A DNA stretch of 64,000 nucleotides from Mesostigma viride (lineage: Eukaryota > Streptophyta > Mesostigmatophyceae > Mesostigmatales > Mesostigmataceae): the NCBI GenBank assembly GCA_009746045.1, contig RPFO01000406.1, positions 913,159 to 977,158 on the forward strand. Reading direction: 5' to 3'. Of the stretch, positions 53,802 to 64,000 are shown in pieces; position 1 is the first letter of the stretch; each line of letters starts with the position of its first letter. The notes under the pieces were generated by a model. It was not told where the DNA came from. It saw nothing but the letters and a program-made list of their open reading frames with translations, and did not search any database. The position numbers were made by a program, and so were the translations under genes.

Positions 53802-54528
53802 CTAGGTAGTTCAGTTTTCTTTTTTGCATGTCCTACGTATTTTTCGGCTGTTAGCCATGTAAGGAGATGTGGGTAGAGCAGGGCACAGCTGCTGTGGGCT
53901 GGCCCTGCTCACATATTAGTGTGCTCACTCTAGCATACAGATGGCAGTGTTGGGCCATCTGGTAGACATGTCTGTATTATTCCATCGTATAGAGCTAGCA
54001 CACATATTGTAATAAACTTGATGTTTTGTGGTGATGCATGCAACTCAAATCAAGGCCAGAAAAAATGGATTTGGTGAGCTATGCTCATTTTATCTATGAC
54101 TAACCTGCTGAGCGGAGAATGCAACGCCGTATAGAACAAAGAGAAACAAAAAATTTCTGAAAATATATATATTTTTGTGCTGGCACCTGTACCCCAGCCA
54201 CCCAGGTACGGGTTGGCTGGACAGCTGGTTGCTATAAAAGGTGGGCTTCCATTCTAGGGAAGCAGGTTGTTTCTTTTGCCTCCCACCCACCCACCCTGGC
54301 AAAAAGGGGTAGAGCAGCGGCACAGCTGCTGTGGGCTGGCCCTGCTCACATATTAGTGTGCTCACCCTAGCATACAGATGGCCGTGCTGCCATCTGGTAG
54401 ACATGTGTCTCTGTTATTCCACCGTATAGAGCTTACACACATATTGTATGTGGTTGTCTCTTTGATATTGTAATAAATTTGATGTTTTGTGGTGATGCAT
54501 GCAACGCAAAGCAAGGCCAGAAATGGAT
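53802..54528. repeat. Repeat with TATA box and duplicated 3' segment (unit 3)
   Basis: Duplicate of 40584-41306; TATAAAA at 54233-54239. Absent from unit 1, where unrelated DNA precedes 23998. Confidence 0.5.
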
Positions 54529-55325
54529 CGTGTCAATCATATTACTCTTAAAATAGAGACTGTATATGCAAAAGGAAAACGTCGAAATGGGCCAGACCTC
54601 AGGTAAACACAACAACTCCTCTGGACACGCGATAAGCATCTTATATGCACTTTCGTCCCAATCTAGCAACAATTCCTTGCCGGTAAAATGTAGGGGGATT
54701 TGCTTCTCGCCGTCGTAGGCCTAATCGCCTGTCAATCCGCAGTTTACTCTCACCCGGGTGAGCGACCGGTAGGGATTTGCTGCGGGAATATCTGTGATGA
54801 CGGTGGGGTGGAGCACACCGGACTAACAATCGTCGGCGCTGGAGTAGGTGTTCAAGCGGCATCTTCGCATTACGGTTCCCAACCACTCAAGCAGTCAACG
54901 TCGTAGTTGCTTGCTAAAAAGATATTTATAAGTAATATATCGTCTGATGTTTCTTATGGTTGAATGTGTATAATGAACACGGTCCAGCAATGATAACACG
55001 ACTCTATTGTCACTAGAGAGCACTAAGTTCCCAGTAGGTTCGTAGTAGGTTGAGTCTCATACCGGTTATTAGCCCCTATAGCCGGAATTCTCTGCTGCTG
55101 GCTGCGGCGTGGGACACAACAACAACAGTTACAACAACAACAACAACAACAACAACAACCGGTAATTAGGTTGAGCTGTTGCAACTTGCAGACTTCAGAG
55201 GGATTGTTCGCCTTAGAAGAATTCGCCATCGTGTTCGCGTGTTCGGTCATTGTTGTTTTCGTTGTTTTCGTCTCTCCCAAATGATAAGTCTGTTATTGAA
55301 TATATAACTCTGTTGCACCTTACTC

Positions 55326-55445
55326 GGCATGATTCGTTCATACCAGGCAGAACACACCGCATCTCATCAGACCTGCGAAGTTAAGCTGCCTTGGCCCAGT
55401 TTAGTAGCCGTGACGGCACGCGAATCCCTGGTGACGAATTGTACC
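55326..55445 (+). pseudogene. 5S rRNA-like sequence, unit 3 (deleted)
   Basis: Same sequence but with a 6-base deletion in the GTGTGATCGG region plus substitutions at CATCTCATC and TTGGCCC. This removes part of the internal promoter and helices IV/V, so it is probably a pseudogene. Confidence 0.6.
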
Positions 55446-55768
55446 CTTTGCTTCGTTCCCATTTTGAGCAATTTATTTTGCTAGCTCTTACCTACATTTC
55501 TTTTGCCAATGTTTTAACGCACCGCGCCCGCCTTTTCCACCAGGGAATGCCAGTTCACACTACACCGCCTCGCCCGTACGAACACATGTTGTTGTTGTTC
55601 TTGTTCTTGTTCTTGTGTCCCACGCAGCAGTCAGCAGCAGAGAATTCTATTATTAGTGGCCGAGGGCCGGATATATTTAGTATCGGTGGTACTAACGAAC
55701 ACATGTAGGTTGGATCTACGCATATCAACACTATCTATAATGCCACGTAGGGCGGCGCTGGTCCCGAC

Positions 55769-56757
55769 CAGTGAGGGTTGGGCGTATGTAAAGGGGGTGA
55801 GGAGTTGAAGTAACGTAAACTGACACGTAAAATGGAAAAAAGGGTGGCGTAAAACGTAAAATCGACGTAAAGGTTTACGTAAGGAAAGTAAATACGTAAC
55901 GTAACGTAAAAATGTAAAACCACACTAAAGCTCATGCAGAAGCTCATATTTCCCACAATTTCCACAAGATTTCCATGCAAAAACTAGACACTGCACTGTC
56001 TGAAGTGAGACAACTATGCCTAGACGCATCTGTCTGTGCACCACCTGGCGCCGCGCCGACGCGGCGCGACGCAGCGCCATTGGGCCTACAAGAGCCCCAT
56101 CACCTTGCAACCACCAGCCGACATTCCCACACGGGTTTACGTTACGTCCAGTTTACGTTATACGTCTTTACGCGTAAAATGACGTAGAAAGGCAACGTAA
56201 AGGATGACGTACGTAAAGGCATTACGTGCCCATTTTTGCCACGTAAGGCGTATAACCTAAAACACACGTAGTTACGTCAACGTAATTACGTGTTAATTAA
56301 TTAATTAATTAGGAACATAACTCCGTTGGGAGTATATGTACCACATAGCCCAGAGAAGGGGCATAATATGGCCTATCATACATTCTAAGCTACTTCCTGC
56401 AAGGGTGGGAATGTAAAGGACCCTTGCTCTAGGTGCACCAGGGCACTTGCATCCCCATGATATTCAAGCTATGCCCAGCGATCGAAGGGGGAGCCTGTCA
56501 TGGGGGGAAGATCAGCATAGCTATACAAAAAGCTAGGGCATGGCGTCTCAGCAGAGAGTGACTCCCTGCATGGGCAAAACATAACTAAATAAAGCTAGGC
56601 ATCATCTGGAGGGTGGCTCATCATAGGCACACGTGTACATGATTAAATAAAAGCGCGTGGCTTAGCTGGGATAGTGCCTCTTTTTATTTTTATTACGTGC
56701 CTCTTTTTATTTTAATTACGTGTTCACGTAACGTAAACCCTTTTACGCCCAACCTTG
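55769..56757. mobile_element. hAT-like element with ACGTAA repeats, unit 3
   Basis: Duplicate of 25244-26231 with the same flanks and the same internal LINE-C. Confidence 0.7.
56295..56713 (-). mobile_element. LINE-C 3' fragment (unit 3)
   Basis: Duplicate of 25769-26187 with the same TSD. Confidence 0.82.
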
Positions 56758-56870
56758 GTCCAGACCACACAGAGCACCAATGGTCCAGGCCATAAAGTAC
56801 GTAGCGCGGCGCGACTGCACTGCAGCCCACAGTATGTACTGAACAATTGACACGTCACTGGACCGAGTAA

Positions 56871-57381
56871 AAAAAAAAATTAATTAAATTATAACTGATG
56901 ACTCCGTTGGGAGAGCATGTAGCACATTTTCCCTTACTGGATGGATGGAGGTGGGCGAAGCCGCGAAACCGAGCTATTAATCTCAGATTATCAGTACTCT
57001 AATTAGCTAATCTAATCTAGAAAACCCTCGCTACTCTACTACTCAGCGAAGCGCCCCTTCCTCTTGGGGGGAGGGGGCTTGCCCACAGGTGCTGGCGTGT
57101 GAGCCTGGACAATCGTCTTCCCGACTTCTTCTTGTTCTGCATAGCAGTCCATTGAGCAAGAGAGAGGGAGTGAATGCGATGTTCAAACAGGGCTGGGACC
57201 ACTAGCTAGGTCGGCCAGCAACTGCTGTGGATAGGTCATGGCATGTTTACCCATCTTTCTAGGAATGTCCTTGGGGCCAGGCCAGGTCAGGATATGCCGC
57301 CCCGGCTGGCCAAGCCACTGGGGGCCGACCCGGCAGACCGAGGTCGGTGTCTACCTGAGTGGTGCGAGTGCTCAAGATGGA
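56871..57381 (-). mobile_element. LINE-B-type 3' fragment (unit 3)
   Basis: Duplicate of 26345-26854 with the same TSD. Confidence 0.85.
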
Positions 57382-57850
57382 TGGACCGAGTAACAACCGG
57401 TCAAAAGGTCCTAACTACACGTAAACGTAGAAAAGTCAACAGTCGTAACCACGGACTGTTTCGGAATAGTAGCTGAGGCCACCAAGAACGTTAAGCCTCA
57501 ATCAACTTACGGCTGTACAAACACAGTTTGTTACCCGCCGTAACACGCTAGGGCTGAGGGTTCGGGATGTGGCCCATCCTGGCCATGCACCCCCTTCTCG
57601 AGCCAGGGCCCACGGTCGGTGCCCTTGTGCTGCGCAACCCCAAGACTGCGCAGGGGGCGGCCCAGCACGTCCTTGTCCGGGATCCACTTTCTTTGTGGCT
57701 CCTGCGTCGCCATGACGGCTGGCCAGCCCCTGGATGAACTTCTTTTTCGGGGTTTAACGTACAGCCAGACTAGGCAGCAGTGGGAGGCTGTGCAAGCCCG
57801 CATGGGCATTCCGGGGATGTTTTCTTTTCACAGCCTCCGACATGGGGGGG

Positions 57851-58981
57851 CCAACCAGGTAGACACATCACGTGGCCCCCCGCAAGACTGCGCCCAGCTC
57901 AGCCTGGCCGGCACCTACTACTACTCACCTCTGGCCGGGCCCCGCAATGCTAGACGCCGCAAGGCCCTCACCTTCAAAGAATAGCTAGTAGAGGACATGG
58001 GGGGTCTAGGCCTCTCTGTGATTTGGCACAAGATGATGGACATTGAGGCCAACTTGTGCAGGGCCCAGGTCATAGAGTCCTCAACGAACCCCCTCCCGTG
58101 GGGATCGGGCTTCGAAGCGCCCGCGTGTTTGCAAACGCGGGAAGCATGCTAGACAAGACCCCTACTAGGGTAGAGGGCACCATAGATATAGAGTTGGCTT
58201 GATGTTGTAGATAGATTAGACCGGTAGGATTGCGTGTACATACCCATCCATCCATCATCCATCCATCCATCCATCCATCCATCCATCCATCCATCCATCC
58301 ATCCATCCATCCATCCATCCATCCATCCATCCATCCATCCATCCATCCATCCATCCATCCATCCATCCATCCATCCATCCATCCATCCATCCATCCATCC
58401 ATCCATCCATCCATCCATCCATCCATCCATCCATCCATCCATCCATCCATCCATCCATCCATCCATCCATCCATCCATCCATCCATCCATCCATCCATCC
58501 ATCCATCCATCCATCCATCCATCCATCCATCCATCATCCATCCATCCATCCATCCATCCATCCATCCATCCATCCATCCATCCATCCATCCATCCATCCA
58601 TCCATCCATCCATCCATCCATCCATCCATCCATCCATCCATCCATCCATCCATCCATCCATCCATCCATCCATCCATCCATCCATCCATCCATCCATCCA
58701 TCCATCCATCCATCCATCCATCCATCCATCCATCCATCCATCCATCCATCCATCCATCCATCCATCCATCCATCCATCCATCCATCCATCCATCCATCCA
58801 TCCATCCATCCATCCATCCATCCATCCATCCATCCATCCATCCATCCATCCATCCATCCATCCATCCATCCATCCATCCATCCATCCATCCATCCATCCA
58901 TCCATCCATGAGTTCCATCAGGGTTAATGCTCCGTGACTCCCCAACGGGAGCACGATTTTTTGATATACACTAATTAATTA
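57851..58981 (+). mobile_element. LINE-D with (CCAT)n array (unit 3)
   Basis: Duplicate of 37498-38556; TSD at 57842-57850 and from 58982. Confidence 0.8.
58244..58909. repeat. (CCAT)n array, about 666 bp (unit 3)
   Basis: Two CATCATCC interruptions (near 58255 and 58534). Confidence 0.97.
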
Positions 58982-60144
58982 ATGGGGGGGGCGACGCACG
59001 GCGCCATCGCGGGCGAGTCGGCGGAGGCCATTCAGCTGCGCGGCCGGTGGGCTTCGGCCCTCTCGGTCACGCGCTACATTGGCCTCCACCGCAGCCTCCT
59101 GGGGCGGGACATCCTGCCCGCCCTCTGGGCTCAGGCGGCCCGGCCTGGGTTTTGACCCAGCGGCCTTTGGGCGCCACTTCGGTGGCGTCGAGCTTCCAGT
59201 TTTCATCTCTCGCCTTTTAGCTATCAACTGTCTGTGACCTCACCCTTGTGTGGGAGGTCAGGGGGGGAATTAAATTAAATTAAATTAAATTAAATTAAAT
59301 TAAATTAAATCAAATTATAAAATGACTCCGGCCGTTGGGAGATCATGTAGCACATAATCCCGTGGATGGATGGAGGGGGGGGGGCAAAGCCGCGAAACCG
59401 AACTACATGTAATCTAACTCTAAGCTAATCTAATCTAGAAAACCCTACTTATTCTACTCAGCAAACTGAGCAAAGCGCCCCTTCCGCTTGGGGGGAGGGG
59501 GCTTGCCCACAGGGGCGGGCGTAGTATGAGCCTGGACAATGGTTTTCCACTGCCTCCTCTTGTCCTGTATAGCAGTCCAAGCAAGAGAGAGGGAGTGAAT
59601 GCGATGTTCAAACTGCGCTGGGACCACTACAGGGGTCACACGCAGTATCGCAACAAGAATCGCAACTACGCAACTTTCCAGGAGGACCAAAAAACACTTT
59701 TGTTGCGATTCTTGCGAGGACCGATTTGGACGAAAAGTTGCGAAACGGCAAACGCGTGGTATCGCAACTAAAGATACACCCCGACGTGAAGTATGTCACT
59801 CCTTGGCTGACCGGCGCGAAGAATCAACCGAACTGAAATGAGCGGCGTCAGAAAAATGCTATAGCCGCAGTCGCGCAACATCTAATGATGCGCACATTAT
59901 CTCGGGCTGGTTTTTACTTTTTACTGCGTCTACACGCGTTAATCATCACGGGGGTGACGATGAAAGGCAGCACTTGTTATTAGCTTCTGTATCATTGAAA
60001 TTTTCGCAACCAGTAGTTTTCGTATGATGTATTTCGCGTATTTCATCATCGTTCAGGGCCAGGAAAGTCTCGACGCCGTGATGAGATTGCCTTTCTGTCA
60101 TGAGATTGCTAGCTTTCCGCTAGCCTTCTTTTTGCGGTTTCGGC

Positions 60145-60691
60145 ATGGCGCAGTTTAGTGTACCTGCGGATACCGTCAACAAGGTAAAGTCGTTATATCA
60201 TTCGGTAAGTAATCTCGGACACGTTGTTGAAGGTTTGTGGTGTTAAGTTCGCTAACTTACTACTCCTGTGTACTAGTTTGTGGTTGTGGTTTTGTACAAC
60301 CGTCGTCGTAAGATTTTCATCAGTTTTGTTCATGATTAGCTGCGTCTGTACCTAATTTTCTAGAATGACGATTGATTTAACATCTAAAGGAGTTGTAGAT
60401 GGTAGCACGATGGTTTCTATTGCCTAAATTCTTCAGGAAAGATGGTATCATGGCCAGTTTTTTGTCAGCCTTTTGGCTTTGCTAGTAAAGGACGCCTGTG
60501 CAGTTGTGCAGTCCGTGCAACATCTATGGAGGCCCCAGTGCCTTGCTGACGTAGAAAAGAAGTTCGATGCAGTGTTTGTATATTTTCATCCTAGGCATGC
60601 AAATGGAGGTCATTTCTCATGTTCTGGATGCATGGGTAACACCGCCCCTTGCACCCCCTTGCTACGTGTGCATTTGGGCCTTGGTTTGTGA
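60145..60691 (+). CDS. Candidate two-exon gene in the TIR transposon, unknown function
   Basis: Exon 1 is 60145-60183 (ATG, 13 codons), followed by AAG/GTAAAG. The acceptor ATTCTTCAG ends at 60436. Exon 2 continues in frame from 60437 to a stop at 60691, giving about 98 residues. The joined frame has no stop, a hydrophobic stretch ('FFVSLLALLVKDACAVV'), then 'FSCSGCMG' near its end. A second donor-like GGTAAC at about 60634 could mean more exons. No known family. It may be the N-terminal part of a lost transposase or a chance arrangement. Confidence 0.35.
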
Positions 60692-61394
60692 AGACGTCCA
60701 ATATTGCATTATCACTTAACATTGCATTGTAAGTGTCTTTTTTATCGCACCCGTGCACCCCCCTGAGATTAGTGCTGTATTTAGCACCCATAGGACATAT
60801 AGGACATTGCAACATGACTAATGACATGACCCCGAAGTAACTCCCTATATGCGTGTGCTTTGGTCCCAGTATGGACACTAGATTGTTATCAGGCTGGTTT
60901 CTGGACATTATCATGCAAGGTGCAACCAGCCATAATTAGGGGTAGAGTTACACACTGGTCATCCAAGGGCTAAGTGCAGGCCAGCACGCGGTAAAATGGT
61001 GACTGTGCATTAATATTAAAAAATTAAATTACGACACGCAGACGCTACGCGTTGATCAGGCGTCGCGTGACCGCCATGCGAACATTAATAGTTGTCGCGT
61101 ATATTACATCCTCAATGATGTGGAGGCGGAGATGGAATGAGTATCTATAATGTAACCTTGAGTGACAGGGTTGCTGACACCACGGCCCGAATCACTGTTA
61201 TTACACTTGTACTGAATTGGGTCACATGCATACCCCCACCGACTTGGGGTTGGTATCCTTTATATATCCTGCCATGGACTGGAATCGTTGTCTCCTTGAA
61301 TACATGTATAACTCACATGGGTCAGGGGGCCTGCCCATATTCACCACTATATTAATCCCTAAAAGGTGCTTACACTGTCCTCGGTCGCATTCAT

Positions 61395-62160
61395 GCATGC
61401 ATTCGCGTATCCATGCATGCAATCACTTCCATCCCTGCAAGCATTCACGCATCCATGCATGCAAACACCATCCATCCACGCAAGCATTCACGTATCCATG
61501 CATGCAAACACCATCCACCCCAAGCATTCACACATTCATGCATGCAAACACCATCCATCCATGCTAGCATTCACGTATCCATGCATGCAAACACCACCCA
61601 TCCGTGCAAGCATTCACGTATCCATGCATGCAAACACCATCCACCCAGGCAAGCATTCACGTATCCATGCATGCAAACACCACCCATCCGTGCAAGCATT
61701 CACGCATCCATGCATGCAAACACCATCCACCCATGCAAGCATTCACGTATCCATGCATGCAAACACCATCCACCCCAAGCTTTCAGGTATCCATGCATGC
61801 AAACACCACCCATCCATGCATGCAAACACCATCCACCCATGCAAGCATTCACACATTCATGCATGCAAACACCATCCATCCCTGCAAGCATTTACGTATC
61901 CATGCATGCAAACACCACCCATCCCTGCAAGCATTCACGTATCCATGCATGCAAACACCATCCATCCCTGCAAGCATTCACGTATCCACGCATGCAAACA
62001 CCATCCATCCCTGCAAGCATTAATGCAATATCGATTCGTGTAATTAGCACCCATCCTGCGAGCATCCATGCAATTACCACCCATCCTGCGAACATTCACG
62101 TGCAATCCATGCATGCAGACACCGCCATCCATTCGATGCAAGCATTCACGTTTCCATGCA
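61395..62160. repeat. 43-bp minisatellite, about 15 units
   Basis: Imperfect tandem copies of a unit containing AAGCATTCACGTATCCATGC then ATGCAAACACCATCCATC. Some units lack a few bases or half a unit (about 61815). The long ORFs across it (to 290 codons) follow from the repeat lacking stops in several frames. Confidence 0.9.
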
Positions 62161-63016
62161 GCCACCCATCCTCGGCCCGCAGCATCAGGGTGAACACAGC
62201 ATTTCCCTTGCCCGGCCTGCGGCCGGACTGTAACACTGGACTGTCTCACCGCTTTAACAAAGACGGTTCAGGGCGATATATGTAGTCGCCTCAAAGTTGC
62301 ACCCGCACGGCCAGCAAATGCTGGGCCGCTGCCATCCCCACTTCACAAACACACCCTCTTTCAGAATCTGTCCAGTATTGTTGCCTAATGCATCCCCGTT
62401 CGAAAGAGCGACATAATGAAACCACACTGTGAATGAAACAACGCAGTTTGTTTAACATGCCACGGCGCCGACTATACCTCAAGACCATAGCTGTGTAATG
62501 TCGGCGGGACAATGACGGGGTAATGACGCGCAATGACGAGACGATGACGCGCGTGATGATTAGGGAACTGTTTGATAACGAAAAGTTAGTGGTTGTAGAC
62601 TAATTATAGGTCGTTGATTATTCAATGAAGAGGCGGCACACTTATGTTTTTGTTCATTATTGCACTGACTTCTGCGCGATGAATCCCACTGAACTGAACT
62701 GAACACCGCGCGGCCAATCAATCGTCAACGGCGGTAACTATTGCAAGTACATATCGGATCCTGCACGCCGACTGGCGACAATTTATTCCTTCCGGCGCAC
62801 GTGTACGGCGTACTTTTGGTATACTTGCCAGGTTTGTTGCGATTCTGTTGCATTGCGGAACTCTAGAATTGGTGGGTTTTCAGTTGCGGAACTAGGTGTT
62901 GCGATACTCGAGCACGCTCCCATTTTTCATCCAAACATCACTTTTGAAAAGTGAAGGTGCCATGGTGTGCCCATACCTGCCCTTAATCGAAGTGGATGAT
63001 AAAAATTTTTTTTTTG
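62161..63016. other. Non-coding right part of the TIR transposon
   Basis: No gene seen. TTGCGA-type motifs cluster near 62830-62910 and precede the right inverted repeat. Confidence 0.5.
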
Positions 63017-63653
63017 AGTTGCGATTCTTGTTGCGATACTGCGTGTGACCCCTGTAGGTCAGCCATCAACTGCTGTGGGTAGGTCATGACATGTTTGCCT
63101 ACCTTCTTAGGAATGTCCTTAGGGCCAGGCCAGGTCAGGATATGCCGTCCTGGCTGGCCAAGCCGCTGTGGGCCGGCCAGACCGAGGGCGGTGTCTACCT
63201 GGCTGGTGCGAGCAAGATGTCCTACGAATGCTGTCCTACGCTGTCTAATCTCGTCCGAAATGCGAGGCATGCCCTGGTACAAAGATTCTAGATGCCTATG
63301 CGTGTCAAACCCTACATTCAGGGCCTGACGGAGCATCCTGGTTACCGTGCCGTTTAGCTTGGCCGCCATGCAGCGTGTCCGTGAGCGTCCATGCCTCGGC
63401 GCCATACGTGAGCATCGTGAGGACCAGGACCTTGAGGAGCATGCGCTTGCGGTGCTCGCCGAGGACCTTTGAGTGCCAGTAGGTTTTCAGCGAACGATGC
63501 CGAGCCCAGGCCAGGCCGATGCGGGTGTCCACATCGGCGGCGGTGTCAGGAAGCATGCTTCCCAGCATGCAGTTTAAAGCGATCACGAAACGGGACCTCC
63601 GTCCCGTCTAGCAGCCGTGGTAGCGGCGGGCGACTGGAAGCCCCAATCACCAT

Positions 63654-63890
63654 TAATTAATTAATTAATTAAACTCGTGCTCCCGTTGGGGAGTCACGGA
63701 GCACCGAAGTGCTTTTAATCCCTGTGTGTGCACTACAGGAGAAAGGGCAGAGACCCCCAGTCTCCTTCATGCCAAAGGCATGCCACAGCTGCAATCGGGC
63801 GCGGCTAGCTAAAAGGACAGGCTAACGATCCGGCAAACTGTGGGTGCAATAAGACCCATGTGAGCATATCATAGCAAGCCATCACACATA
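63654..63890 (-). mobile_element. LINE-D 3' fragment, TSD CCAATCACCAT
   Basis: A 237-bp minus-strand fragment with (TTAA)n at its left and the CGTGCTCCCG...GTCACGGAGCAC stem-loop. CCAATCACCAT is duplicated at 63643-63653 and 63891-63901 in LINE-B ORF2. Confidence 0.87.
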
Positions 63891-64000
63891 CCAATCACCA
63901 TAGCCTCAGTTTTGACACTAATCTCCAACCCCACCGCCCGCGCCTCCAAACCCAGACAGTCCAGCCAGGTCTGAATGTGCTCCGGGCGCGCGATGAGGGT

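Larger units (their letters stand above)
57551..59155 (+). pseudogene. Tyrosine recombinase, unit 3 (split by LINE-D)
   Basis: Duplicate of the unit 2 copy; LINE-D occupies 57851-58981. Confidence 0.75.
59630..63054. mobile_element. 3.4-kb TIR DNA transposon, TA target duplication
   Basis: Perfect 38-bp inverted repeats begin CAGGGGTCACACGCAGTATC (59630-59667 and 63017-63054). TA is duplicated at 59628-59629 and 63055-63056, and units 1 and 2 show the empty site (CACTAGGTCAG). Additional TTGCGA motifs lie near both ends. Inside are a candidate two-exon gene, a 43-bp minisatellite and no recognisable transposase. TA duplication fits Tc1/mariner-type insertion, while CAGGGG ends are more typical of hAT, so the superfamily is open. 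Confidence 0.88.
53802..64000. repeat. Tandem segmental duplication, unit 3 (cut by window end)
   Basis: Matches unit 2 to about 59627, where a 3.4-kb TIR transposon interrupts LINE-B; the LINE continues past it to the window edge. Confidence 0.85.
59278..64000 (-). mobile_element. LINE-B (unit 3), interrupted twice and cut by the window
   Basis: 3' tail at 59278, ORF2 C-terminus to 59627, then a TIR transposon (59630-63054), further ORF2 (63057-63642), a LINE-D fragment (63654-63890) and ORF2 again to the window end. It is almost identical to unit 2 where comparable. Confidence 0.85.

Noticed and set aside
61395-62160. CRISPR-like regular repeats
   Set aside because: Units are contiguous imperfect tandem copies without unique spacers, and the genome is eukaryotic.
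61366-62285. ORFs of 225 and 290 codons rich in H, I, P and S
   Set aside because: They follow the 43-bp minisatellite, whose three frames are nearly stop-free; no domain.

Overview
This window is eukaryotic repeat-rich DNA. I see no intact single-copy host protein gene. Almost everything recognisable is a transposable element or a relic of one: LTR retrotransposons (Ty1/copia, Ty3/gypsy chromovirus, a non-autonomous LTR element), several LINE families, a tyrosine-recombinase gene, and TIR-type DNA transposons. Candidate spliceosomal introns, TATA boxes and 5S rRNA-like Pol III sequences fit a eukaryote. The 5S-like sequence looks closest to the green-plant/algal type, and the dense LINE, chromovirus and tyrosine-recombinase mix suits an alga or other protist, but I cannot name the organism.

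Layout. 1-2231: decayed Ty1/copia pol, split by a 667-bp element with 76-bp palindromic ends. 2543-5015: non-autonomous LTR element with 5-bp target duplications and unusual AGTTAT/ATAACT ends; two inverted copies of another LTR-like repeat lie at 3716-4425 and 5506-6209. 6215-11350: LINE ORF1 relics around about 3.8 kb of unidentified non-coding DNA, then a (TAAG)n array. 11351-18110: a fragment and then a long copy of a LINE with a restriction-like endonuclease and a RING finger, with a hAT-like element (16420-18102) in its 3' region. 19960-23785: a pile of 5'-truncated LINEs inserted into one another, most with clear target duplications.

23998-64000 is a tandem triplication. Each unit holds (left to right) a repeat with a TATA box (units 2 and 3 only), a 5S rRNA-like sequence, a hAT-like element carrying a LINE, a short LINE, a tyrosine-recombinase pseudogene split by a LINE that contains a long (CCAT)n array, and a minus-strand LINE-B. 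Unit 1 was then hit by a 10.2-kb Ty3/gypsy element (27275-37443; TSD CCCGC; LTRs about 99% identical). In unit 2 LINE-B is nearly full length, but its ORF1 is split by a LINE-A copy that itself carries a TTAA-flanked transposon. In unit 3 LINE-B is split by a 3.4-kb TIR transposon (59630-63054) holding a 43-bp minisatellite and a candidate two-exon gene.

How the parts relate. The LINEs share short 3'-terminal stem-loops followed by simple tails ((TTAA)n, (AATTC)n, (AATTT)n), so one reverse transcriptase may mobilise several families. The Ty3 element is the youngest and most interesting: besides gag and pol with a chromodomain it has a small RNase-H1-type hybrid-binding ORF inside a candidate 5' intron, and a GC-rich ORF of about 556 codons between integrase and the 3' LTR, preceded by a good splice acceptor. 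Its frames are broken by single-base shifts, several at homopolymers, so sequencing error and true decay cannot be told apart here.

LINE-A, -B, -C and -D are working names used only in this report.
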